From Methanomassiliicoccus sp. UBA345 (GTDB taxonomy: Archaea > Thermoplasmatota > Thermoplasmata > Methanomassiliicoccales > Methanomassiliicoccaceae), in NCBI GenBank assembly GCA_002504525.1, contig DATD01000034.1:1-17198 (forward strand): 17,198 nucleotides of DNA. Reading direction: 5' to 3'. Numbering within the stretch: position 1 is the first letter of the stretch; the number at the start of each line of letters is the position of its first letter. This document shows, piece by piece, positions 7,464-14,324 of the stretch. A model generated the notes under the pieces. The model worked only from the letters and a program-made list of their open reading frames with translations, was not told the DNA's origin and did not search any database. The translations under genes and the position numbers were made by a program.

Positions 7464-8165
7464 TTATAACTTTCTCAATCCAGAGGACGATACGCCTGAC
7501 GACCTGCCGACTCGGTGCTGCTGCGAGAACGTCATAGGAAGCAGCAACGCCGAGGTGAATAGGAACGGGGCCGCGAAGAAGAAGAGCAGCAGAAGTCTCA
7601 TGTCGCCCCCTCCTCCGAGGTAGATCAGCAAGGCATAGTATCCGCCCTGCAGCAGCGTCATGGCCGCGAAGATGAATGCCAGGAGGTAGAGGTTCCTTCT
7701 CTCGCGGCGGTCAAGCTGGCGCCGGGAGCGGTGCAGCCGGAACGGGCCGAACAGGACGACGATCAGCAAGAGGGCGATGGCCGATAGCACCACCTCGGTA
7801 GCGATGTCGAACGGCATATTGAACTGGTGCAGCTGGTACCAGGTGTCGGAGTACGGCCAGAACGGATGGATCGAGCCGATGTACAGATCGCCCGCCAGAT
7901 GGCCGAACGCTGCCACCGCGGCGATGGCGTACATCACCGGCCGGGGGCGGAACAGCGCCCCGATCGCCGCCAACGAGATGAGAAGCATGATCGAGACGCC
8001 GATCAGCGAATGGCTGAAGACGCGCAGCGAGCCGAGGTGGGCATAGTCGGGAAGCAGCGCGAAGAACGCCACGAAGTACAGCGCCAGAAGTCGTTCTCTT
8101 TTCACCAGCACCAGTAATGGCAGGCACAACAGGAACGAGAACGCCAGATGCCCCGGAAGCCACAT
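7464..8165 (-). CDS. Polytopic membrane protein, YdjM-like metal-dependent hydrolase family
   Basis: The 233-residue product has about six hydrophobic segments and the spaced His/Asp pattern of the YdjM/LexA-binding membrane hydrolase family (often annotated membrane-bound metal-dependent hydrolase): LPGHLAFSF with His6, ALLPDYAH with Asp40 and His43, VFSHSLIG with His52, FGHLAGDLYIGSIHPF with His89, Asp93 and His100. These would ligate a metal in the membrane; relatives share features with phospholipase-type membrane hydrolases, but substrates are mostly unknown. The C-terminal 20 residues are polar and Ser/Gly-rich. Codons fit the neighbours. The ATG at 8163-8165 has a purine-rich GGAGAAGGGG stretch before it. 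A 157-base gap follows, so it may be transcribed apart from the glycan operon, while its 5' end faces the divergent GT-C operon across 81 bases. A lipid or lipid-linked substrate is possible but unproven. Confidence 0.7.
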   Translation of the reverse strand: MWLPGHLAFSFLLCLPLLVLVKRERLLALYFVAFFALLPDYAHLGSLRVFSHSLIGVSIMLLISLAAIGALFRPRPVMYAIAAVAAFGHLAGDLYIGSIHPFWPYSDTWYQLHQFNMPFDIATEVVLSAIALLLIVVLFGPFRLHRSRRQLDRRERRNLYLLAFIFAAMTLLQGGYYALLIYLGGGGDMRLLLLFFFAAPFLFTSALLLPMTFSQQHRVGRSSGVSSSGLRKL

Positions 8166-8246
8166 ATCCCCTTCTCCACTCCCCGCATCTTACTTCATGA
8201 ACTAGGTAATCAACCTTCCCGCCCCCGTCGCGCATGGGAAAGCTTA
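8166..8246. promoter_or_regulatory. Divergent intergenic region between the YdjM-like and GT-C genes
   Basis: These 81 bases separate two genes transcribed away from each other and must hold both promoters if the starts are right. I see no convincing TATA box in either direction. A perfect 8-base palindrome, TTCATGAA (8194-8201), lies near the middle and could be an operator, but a palindrome this short may be chance. Confidence 0.25.
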
Positions 8247-9986
8247 ATGAGCATCGAGTTGGCAAGTAGGCGGGGAATGCGTTCCGGGGAGGGGGAGTTG
8301 AGAGGGCGAGAGCAAGCCATACGGCCGTCCTTACTGTACGTCCTGTCATTGGTGGGCTTCGCCATCGTGGTCGCCTCGTCGTTCGGCCATGAGGTGCAGG
8401 TCATCCCGCCGGAGCAGCCGTTCGGGCTGCTGGGCATGCTGCCCCCTGCCTACTGGGCGGGCATGGGCATCATGGTCCTGTCCCTGGCCATGGGCTTCAA
8501 GCGAGGCACCGAGGGATTGTTCTTCTTCCAGTCGGCGCTCATATTCCTGGCGCTGTGGGGCGCCCCGTCGCTGTTCGAGCGGTTCCCGTCCACGTGGGAC
8601 TCGACGATGCACTACTACTCCGCGCTGGAGACCGCCCGCAATGGCGTCATGCCCACCGACCCGGTGTTCGCATATGCGTACAACTATCCTGGCTTCTTCG
8701 TCCTGGTCTCATCGTACATCGTGATGGCCGATCCGCCCGCGCTCATGTTCCTGCGCCTCTACCCGATGTTCGCGGCGCTGTTCACAGTGGCCGCCATCTA
8801 CCTGTTCGTCCGCACCTACGTGCCCGGCGCCGACTACCGGCTGGCGTTCCTGATAGCTGCGTTCGCCAACGTGTGGCTGCAGTTCAACTTCTCGCCGCAG
8901 TCGCTGGGTCTGGCGGCCGGCCTGCTCGTATTCGTATGCCTGGAGCGGGAAGGCCTGACCTGGAGACTGGCGGCTATCGGACTATTCACGTTCATCGTGG
9001 TGGCGCACCCTACCACGCTGATATTCGTGCTCGGCGCCATCCTGCTGAAGGAGGTCGCCGGACGGACCTATCGGCTGATCGTCGGGCGACATCGCCCCAT
9101 CAAGTGGGACCGGCCGTGGCCGCTGGGCGCGTTCATCCTCATCTGGATCGGGTGGCTGATAACCGGCTCAGCATCGTTCTCCAAGGGCATCATCGAATTC
9201 ATCATGATGCGGCTCAGCTTCATCATGTATGCCGGCCAGTCAGTGGCGGAGCAGGTCGCCATGCGGACCTCTCCGGAGAACGTTCTGGGAGCGATATATT
9301 CTCAGATCCGTCTCGGTTCGGTCGCCATGTTCGCCGGCGCGACGGTGCTGGCCATCATCGTGCTGCTGATCTATCGTAAGAGATCGCCGCGGATGGTGCC
9401 GAGCAACATCCTGGCCCTCTTCATACTGCCCATCCTGATCATCCCGCTCGACACGCTGTTCTTCAACGGGCAGCTGTACGACCGAGGCATACTGTACTTG
9501 ATGCTGGCGGCTCCGATCATCTTCGTGCCGCTGCTCATCGGCCGGGTCGGGAGGTACGGCAGGCCCATCCTTGCCGCGTTGGCGGTGATCATCGTGGTGG
9601 CGGCCTCTTCCACGATATTCTATCAGGAGAGTCTGTACGTCTCAAGCGAGAGGAGCATGGCGGCCTCCGAGTATCTGGCGGAGCGCGGCCCCGGGACGTA
9701 CGTCGTCGGCGGCTACTACCCATACTTCGTGTGGGGCGATGGGCCGGAAGGATACGAGCGCATGAAGTTCAACACCGCCTACGGAAGCGAGGAGCACGCC
9801 GAGACGATAGACAATCTCACCACGTACTATGGCCAGGGCGCGTACATGTTCGACCATACGTCGGAGCTGTGGCATCGCCAGTGGGGGATCCACTACATGT
9901 ACCTGTTCTACGAGGAACAGGCTCCCGCTAACTACCGCGTCTACGACAACGGCGATCACTACGTCGTCTACGCGAGGGGGCGCTGA
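8247..9986 (+). CDS. GT-C superfamily-like integral membrane glycosyltransferase
   Basis: The 579-residue product has about 11-13 membrane helices between residues 30 and 455 and a C-terminal ectodomain of about 120 residues. After the first helices, the loop ERFPSTWDSTMHYYSALETA carries Asp118 where GT-C enzymes hold the acidic residue of their first extracellular loop, followed by YNYPGFFVLVSS, a common GT-C feature. Other marks are FNFSPQSLGLAAGLL and VVAHPTTLIFVLGAI. The ectodomain ends in YRVYDNGDHYVVYARGR, a pattern seen at the end of many archaeal surface-sugar membrane proteins. Such enzymes use polyprenyl-phosphate sugars at the outer face. There is no WWDYG motif, so it is not an AglB oligosaccharyltransferase. 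The ATG at 8247 was chosen over a frame-open ATG at 8148 lying inside the divergent gene; 8278 is an alternative. It leads the plus-strand operon and stops 1 base before the next gene. Confidence 0.75.
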   Translation: MSIELASRRGMRSGEGELRGREQAIRPSLLYVLSLVGFAIVVASSFGHEVQVIPPEQPFGLLGMLPPAYWAGMGIMVLSLAMGFKRGTEGLFFFQSALIFLALWGAPSLFERFPSTWDSTMHYYSALETARNGVMPTDPVFAYAYNYPGFFVLVSSYIVMADPPALMFLRLYPMFAALFTVAAIYLFVRTYVPGADYRLAFLIAAFANVWLQFNFSPQSLGLAAGLLVFVCLEREGLTWRLAAIGLFTFIVVAHPTTLIFVLGAILLKEVAGRTYRLIVGRHRPIKWDRPWPLGAFILIWIGWLITGSASFSKGIIEFIMMRLSFIMYAGQSVAEQVAMRTSPENVLGAIYSQIRLGSVAMFAGATVLAIIVLLIYRKRSPRMVPSNILALFILPILIIPLDTLFFNGQLYDRGILYLMLAAPIIFVPLLIGRVGRYGRPILAALAVIIVVAASSTIFYQESLYVSSERSMAASEYLAERGPGTYVVGGYYPYFVWGDGPEGYERMKFNTAYGSEEHAETIDNLTTYYGQGAYMFDHTSELWHRQWGIHYMYLFYEEQAPANYRVYDNGDHYVVYARGR

Positions 9987-9987
9987 G

Positions 9988-11172
9988 ATGCGCATCGGTC
10001 TCGTCAACCTGATCACCAAGACCGCTGACCTGCAGGCCGACGGTTCGGTGCTAGCGTCCCGCCCGGGAGTGAGCGACGATTCCGAGCTCAACATCGTCGA
10101 GATGGCGCGCCGGCTGAACGCCAGAGGCCATGACGTGACGGTGTTCGTATCCGACGCTTACCGGCCGTCGCGTCAGGCAAGGCGGGACGTCGACATCGAG
10201 TACCTGCCGACCAAGCTGCCGCTGATGTTCCCACCGTCGCTGGCCCCTTTCACTCCGTCGCTGTCGCGAAGGCTCAGAGAAGAGGAGCTGGACGTGGTGC
10301 AGTCGGGCGAGATGTTCCAGCCAGGCACCGTGCTGGCATGGTCGGCTCTCGGCGGCGTCAAACATCGGCTTTTCGTCTGGCAGGAGCTGGACGTCCTGAT
10401 GCGCGGACCGGCGGGGTGGGGGCAGAAGCAGTTCTACTCCACGCTGGGCAGGAAGATCGCCGAACGATGCCAGGCCATCATCCCGAGGTCGCTGTCGGCA
10501 AGACGCCATCTGGTGGAGAACGGCATCCCGGAGGGGAAGATGGCGCCAGTGGTCCACTCGGGGGTGGACACCATGATGTACCGTCCGATGAACAAGTCGG
10601 AAGCGCGCGAGCGGTTCGGCATCGGTGAGGAAAGGAACGTGATCCTGTCGGTCGGGCGGCTGCATGCGAACAAGGGCATGGACCGGCTGGTGGAAGCCAT
10701 GTGCCGCATCCGCAGCACCGATCCCGACGCGCTCCTCATCATAAAGGGCGTCGGCCCGGAGGAGGACGACCTCCGACGGACGGTGGCCGGATCGGGCCTG
10801 TGCGACAACGTGAGGGTGATGTCCGACCACCTGACGAGGCACGAGATGGCGTTGCTGTACAACTGCGCCGACCTGCTGGCCGTAGCAAGCCGCATCGACC
10901 TGTTCCCATTCACCGCGATCGAGGCGATCTCGTGCGGCGTCCCGATCGCCACGACGTTCGGCCGCGGCCTCCGCTCCGATATCGTGGAGCAGGGGGCCGG
11001 CGCGATGATCGGCGAGGGCCGGGAACGCATGGCCAACGATCTCATGGACCTGCTGGACGATCCGGTCCGGCTGGAGATCATGGGACGGAACGCCAGAGAG
11101 CTGGCGCTGAGGGAGTTCGACCATGAGGTCGCGGCGGACCGGCTGACCTCCATCTACGGGGGCGAGGCATGA
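9988..11172 (+). CDS. Glycosyltransferase family 4 (GT-B fold)
   Basis: The 394-residue product is a GT4 enzyme. The N-terminal domain opens MRIGLVNLITKTADLQADGS and has VEMARRLNARGHDVTVFVSD. The donor domain has VVHSGVDTMMYRP, ILSVGRLHANKGMDRLVEAM, LIIKGVGPEEDDLR and LLYNCADLLAVAS. The usual EX7E pair is Asp304 and Glu312 (RIDLFPFTAIEAISCGVPIA), that is, the first glutamate is replaced by aspartate, which keeps the charge. It is predicted to be cytoplasmic. It begins 1 base after the GT-C gene and overlaps the next gene by ATGA. It is more divergent than the GT4 genes on the minus strand. The sugar is not predictable. Confidence 0.88.
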   Translation: MRIGLVNLITKTADLQADGSVLASRPGVSDDSELNIVEMARRLNARGHDVTVFVSDAYRPSRQARRDVDIEYLPTKLPLMFPPSLAPFTPSLSRRLREEELDVVQSGEMFQPGTVLAWSALGGVKHRLFVWQELDVLMRGPAGWGQKQFYSTLGRKIAERCQAIIPRSLSARRHLVENGIPEGKMAPVVHSGVDTMMYRPMNKSEARERFGIGEERNVILSVGRLHANKGMDRLVEAMCRIRSTDPDALLIIKGVGPEEDDLRRTVAGSGLCDNVRVMSDHLTRHEMALLYNCADLLAVASRIDLFPFTAIEAISCGVPIATTFGRGLRSDIVEQGAGAMIGEGRERMANDLMDLLDDPVRLEIMGRNARELALREFDHEVAADRLTSIYGGEA

Positions 11173-12296
11173 GCGCCAGGGTCATATTCCTCCCCTGGAC
11201 GGATGCCGACGCGCCCTCGTCGGAGAGGACGCCGCAGCTGCTCCGGCGGATATCGCAATGGTACGACATCGTGCCTGTTCGGCCTGGCCGGTTCAACCGC
11301 GCCGTTTACGATCAGAAGGTGCCCCGCCTCGCCCGGTACGTGCTGTTCGCGGCGGATGAGATCGACATATTCCTGAGAACGCTGCGCGCCGCTCGGAAGG
11401 AGAAGGTATCGCTGATATTCGCCGAAGGGACGTACCTCTCGCTGGCCGGCGGCCTCGCCGCGCGATTGCGAGGCATCCCGATGGTGTGGGACAATCATGC
11501 CAACATCCGGGACTTCTCCGCCGCTCTTGGAAAATCGGCGCTGTTCTTCCGCGCCAACCTGCTGATGGAGCGCATCCTCCACCGCCTGGCGTCCGCCGTG
11601 CTGGTCGTCTCCGAGAAGGAGAAGGACGCGTACCGGGAGATGAGCTTCCCGACGGGGAAGTTCCTCGTCGTTCCGACCTGCGTCGACCTCGCCGCGCTGG
11701 ACGAGAGCATGCTGCCGGCGGAGGAGGCGAAGCGGTCGCTCGACGTTCCGGAGGGCGGCACGGTGCTGTTCTTCGGCACGCTGAGGTACGAGCCCAATCT
11801 GGATTCGGCGCGGTACATCTCCCGGGAGATGGCGCCTGCGGTGCGGGAACGGTTCCCTGACGCCGTGGTGTATCTGGCAGGGAGCGGCGAACTGGGCGAG
11901 ATGCCGTCGGACGGGGTCCGCGTGCTGGGCTTCGTACCCGAACTGGCGCCATGGCTCTCGGCCGCCGATGTGTGCATCGCGCCGACCTGGCGGGGGGTCG
12001 GCATCCTGACCAAGGTGATAGACATGCTGTCCGCCGGCCGCGCCACCGTGGTGAGCCCGCTGGCGCTGGATGGCATGCCGGAGCTGGAGGACGGAGTGAA
12101 CTGCCTCGTCGGCATTGATCCGGAACACTTCTCCGAGCAGGTGGCACGCGCGCTGGACGACGAGGAGCTGCGCGGCCGGCTTGGATCGAACGGTCGACAG
12201 CTGGTCGAGGAGCGGTACTGCTGGCAGGTCGTCGGGCCCCGGCTGCAGGAGCTGCTGGACGGCCTGATCGGAACGAAGGGGGTCCACAATGGCTAG
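11169..12296 (+). CDS. Glycosyltransferase family 4-like (GT-B fold), divergent catalytic motif
   Basis: The 375-residue product is GT-B fold, closest in pattern to the sugar transferases that carry FGTLRYEPNLDSARYISREM and GVGILTKVIDMLSAGRATVVS. The N-terminal domain has LIFAEGTYLSLAGGLAARLR and MVWDNHANIRDFSA; the donor domain has VYLAGSGELGEM and LGFVPELAPWLSAADVCIAP. The classic EX7E pair is not present: the region reads PTWRGVGILTKVIDML, with Asp285 at the second acidic position and no acid at the first, as in that subfamily. This enzyme type often occurs in exopolysaccharide loci. It overlaps its upstream neighbour by ATGA and the DUF1616 gene by 8 bases. Function as an active transferase is likely but the substrate is unknown. 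Confidence 0.82.
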   Translation: MSARVIFLPWTDADAPSSERTPQLLRRISQWYDIVPVRPGRFNRAVYDQKVPRLARYVLFAADEIDIFLRTLRAARKEKVSLIFAEGTYLSLAGGLAARLRGIPMVWDNHANIRDFSAALGKSALFFRANLLMERILHRLASAVLVVSEKEKDAYREMSFPTGKFLVVPTCVDLAALDESMLPAEEAKRSLDVPEGGTVLFFGTLRYEPNLDSARYISREMAPAVRERFPDAVVYLAGSGELGEMPSDGVRVLGFVPELAPWLSAADVCIAPTWRGVGILTKVIDMLSAGRATVVSPLALDGMPELEDGVNCLVGIDPEHFSEQVARALDDEELRGRLGSNGRQLVEERYCWQVVGPRLQELLDGLIGTKGVHNG

Positions 12297-13230
12297 GTCT
12301 GATAGGATATTGGTCGGCCCGGGGAGGCCGTACGACATCATCCTGGTGTGCGCGGTCGTGGCCGTCGCGGCGTTGCTGCCGGTCTACATGCCATCGTCCC
12401 CTTTGGCCTGGTTCTTCGGCTTCGCCGCGGTGTTCTTCTGCCCCGGCTATGCGATCGTATCGGCGCTGCTTCCGGGCCGGGTGGAGGTGCTGGCCCGCAC
12501 CTTCGTGCAGCATCAGGAGCGCACGCAGGCCATCACCATGCTGGAGCGGTCTGCGATCGCTATCGGCCTGAGCGCCACCACCGTGGCGCTGGCGTCCACT
12601 ATCATGACGCGCGGCCTGGTCGAGCTGAACGCCCTGAGCGTCTCGCTGACCCTGATCGGCATCACCTTCGCGGCATCGGCCGTCGCGGTGCGGCGCCGCT
12701 CCAAGCTGCCGCCGGGGGATCAGTTCATCATCGCTTACCGCCCGCCCGAGCGGCGGCCGTTCGCACGGAAGGAGGCGGCGGTGGCGGCCCTGATCATCGT
12801 GGCGGTCATGGGGCTTGGCGTGGTGGCGAGCACCGGCCTGATGTCCGTTCCCTCCGGGCTCCCATACTCGGAGTTCGAGGTGGCGGGCGCCGACGGGCGG
12901 CTGGACCATCTTCCCTCGACCCTTAGCGCGGGCCAGGTGGCGACCGTGCAGATCACCGCCGCCAATCACCTGGGCCGGGCGGCCGATTACACATTGATCA
13001 TCTCGTTGAGCGATTCGATGTCCGCTACTCCCTTCGATCCGTCAGCCCCGGTATCGCTGTCCCCCGGCGCGGGGAGGAGCACCACGTTCACTCTCGATGA
13101 TGAAGGGAGCGTTCAGAGGGGCCTGTCGTTCAGCATCTCCTCGCCCGGGCAATGGACGGTGTTCCTGCGCCTGGTGGACGCGGGGGGCTCGGAGGTGATG
13201 ACGCTGTGGATGCCGATCACGGTGACCTGA
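12289..13230 (+). CDS. DUF1616 family membrane protein
   Basis: The 313-residue product fits DUF1616, a family largely of archaea found next to surface-glycan and exopolysaccharide genes, with no established reaction. Four or more membrane helices lie within residues 16-185: RPYDIILVCAVVAVAALL, then the family signature FFGFAAVFFCPGYAIVSALLP at about 42-62 with CPGY, a helix at about 88-104, a further one at 115-134, and one at 163-184. The remainder, about 186-313, is an outward beta-rich domain with LPYSEFEV, VATVQITAANHLGRAADYTL and SPGQWTVFLRL, resembling an Ig-like fold as usual in this family. Between the membrane halves is a charged loop (RRRSKLPPGDQ and RPPERRPFARKE). The start overlaps the GT gene before it and its TGA shares a base with the ATG of the next gene, so these are almost certainly co-translated. 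Confidence 0.8.
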   Translation: MARSDRILVGPGRPYDIILVCAVVAVAALLPVYMPSSPLAWFFGFAAVFFCPGYAIVSALLPGRVEVLARTFVQHQERTQAITMLERSAIAIGLSATTVALASTIMTRGLVELNALSVSLTLIGITFAASAVAVRRRSKLPPGDQFIIAYRPPERRPFARKEAAVAALIIVAVMGLGVVASTGLMSVPSGLPYSEFEVAGADGRLDHLPSTLSAGQVATVQITAANHLGRAADYTLIISLSDSMSATPFDPSAPVSLSPGAGRSTTFTLDDEGSVQRGLSFSISSPGQWTVFLRLVDAGGSEVMTLWMPITVT

Positions 13231-13418
13231 TGGGGGTGATCGTCCGCCCCCTTGGCCTGGACGGCGGTCTGCTGGTGCCGGCGTTCATCGTCACGATCGC
13301 GGCGGTGGCGGCCTTCGCGCTCATCAGGCGAAGGGGCCGCAGGGGCATATGGGCGGCGCTGCCCGCCGCTCTCGCGTTCTCGGCCATGGCGGCAGCGGCG
13401 TCGCGGCAAGGAGGATGA
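13230..13418 (+). CDS. Small two-helix membrane protein, unrecognised
   Basis: The 62-residue product begins MGVIVRPLGLDGGLLVPA and has two predicted helices (about residues 14-32 and 40-57) separated by the basic turn RRRGRRG. I do not recognise a family. It is supported as a real gene by its place: the ATG at 13230 shares its first base with the stop of the DUF1616 gene (TGATG), the codons are rich in G/C at the third position like its neighbours, and its last codons (CAA GGA GGA TGA) contain the ribosome-binding site of the next gene. It may be a subunit or spacer protein working with DUF1616 or the CPBP-like protein; this is inferred only from position. Confidence 0.6.
   Translation: MGVIVRPLGLDGGLLVPAFIVTIAAVAAFALIRRRGRRGIWAALPAALAFSAMAAAASRQGG
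13408..13414 (+). promoter_or_regulatory. Ribosome-binding site that fixes a TTG start
   Basis: The site AAGGAGG is close to a full Shine-Dalgarno match and lies 5 bases before the TTG at 13420. It sits inside the last codons of the small membrane protein gene. It decides the start of the CPBP-like gene, which has no ATG or GTG nearby in its frame that would suit. Confidence 0.6.
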
Positions 13419-13419
13419 C

Positions 13420-14217
13420 TTGCACGCCGACGCCGGCATTCGAGCGGCCGTTCCGGCCTTCCCGGCGCCGCTGGCCGCGCTGGTGGCGTGGGCGGCGTTG
13501 GGCTGCGCGGGCATGTATGCCTATGTCGCGCTGGGCGAGAGGGACGGGGCCGTGGCCGGGACGGCGCTGCTGCTGGGCGCCTTGACCATGGCCATCTGCT
13601 GCCTCGTCATCAGCAACGAGCGCAAGGCTGCGTACGGCGCCGCGGCGCTGGTGTTCGGCATCGCCGTCGTTACCGCCGTGTTGCCATCTATGGGCAGCGC
13701 CTTCGTGGACTCGGTCATCCTGCTCACGCTCATGGTCGCGGCCACGGTGTCGTTCGCCCGCACCGTTAGGATGCCAGCGGTGAAACGTGTCAGGCTGCGG
13801 AACCTGTCATTGGCGGTGGTGCTGTTCCTTCCGATCGTCATGGCCTTTGCCGAGGCCGCGGCGCTCGGCCTCCGGTTCTGGGAATCGTTCCCTCTTGGTA
13901 CGCCGTCCTACCTGTTCGTGCCGTTCATGGCCATATGGGGCTTCGCCGAGGAGGCGCTGTTCCGGGGAACGGTGCAGCGGTCCTTCGCCGGCGTTATGGG
14001 CCCTTCCGCAGCAATAGCCTCGGCAGCGGTGCTGAACGCCGCTTACATGCTGTTCTGGGGCTCCGTAATGTACGCCGCGTTCTCGTTCCTCGCCGCCCTG
14101 CTGTTCGGCGCCCTGTACCACCGCTCCGGCAGCGTCGTCTACGTCGGAACGCTGCGCGCCCTCATGGACACCTGGCTGATCATCGCCTTCATCGCCCTGG
14201 GGTTAACGTCACCGTAG
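13420..14217 (+). CDS. CPBP/Abi (Rce1-like) intramembrane protein, probably without protease activity
   Basis: The 265-residue product has about seven hydrophobic segments. It carries the first CPBP motif EExxxR at Glu177, Glu178 and Arg182 (WGFAEEALFRGTVQRSF), the mark of Rce1-type intramembrane metalloproteases. The later motifs FxxxH and HxxxN/D are not intact: the matching sites read LNAAY (Leu205 to Tyr209) and RALMD (Arg246 to Asp250), so both histidines appear to be replaced. It may therefore be a non-proteolytic relative, or a scaffold or binding protein. The TTG start at 13420 was chosen for the strong AAGGAGG 5 bases upstream. Upstream in-frame codons would lie inside the 62-residue gene. 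It ends the plus-strand operon; 107 bases follow before the GT2 gene. The alignment of the motifs is by eye. Confidence 0.72.
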   Translation: MHADAGIRAAVPAFPAPLAALVAWAALGCAGMYAYVALGERDGAVAGTALLLGALTMAICCLVISNERKAAYGAAALVFGIAVVTAVLPSMGSAFVDSVILLTLMVAATVSFARTVRMPAVKRVRLRNLSLAVVLFLPIVMAFAEAAALGLRFWESFPLGTPSYLFVPFMAIWGFAEEALFRGTVQRSFAGVMGPSAAIASAAVLNAAYMLFWGSVMYAAFSFLAALLFGALYHRSGSVVYVGTLRALMDTWLIIAFIALGLTSP

Positions 14218-14234
14218 TGGGCAAGGAAGAACTA

Positions 14235-14241
14235 CAAATAT
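14235..14241 (+). promoter_or_regulatory. TATA-like box A in the gap before the GT2 gene
   Basis: CAAATAT, preceded by purine-rich GAAGAACT, resembles an archaeal BRE/TATA pair and stands out in an otherwise GC-rich stretch. A TSS about 27 bases on would fall near 14265, just before an ATG at 14266. It would let the GT2 gene be transcribed apart from the preceding operon. Weak evidence only. Confidence 0.35.
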
Positions 14242-14324
14242 CGCCACCTCCAATAAATCATTCCTATGCGGCAACCGCGGGGATGTTGGTACGACGATGC
14301 TCATGATCTGGCGGAGCGGCGCCG

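Noticed and set aside
8148..8246. 33-codon N-terminal extension of the GT-C gene
   Set aside because: It would overlap the start of the divergent YdjM-like gene and use up the only promoter space; the extension has no signal or family similarity.
10051..11124. 357-codon minus-strand open frame opposite a GT4
   Set aside because: Shadow of the GT4 gene; His/Arg/Gln-rich and without recognisable domains.
11293..12969. 558-codon minus-strand open frame across the GT4 and DUF1616 genes
   Set aside because: It spans two well-supported plus-strand genes and their overlap, and the product is Arg/Pro/Ala-rich without any motif.
13415..13585. ATG at 13415 as the start of a separate plus-strand gene
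   Set aside because: It opens an Arg/Trp-rich frame that is a shadow of the CPBP-like gene; the AAGGAGG is too close to it and better spaced for TTG 13420.
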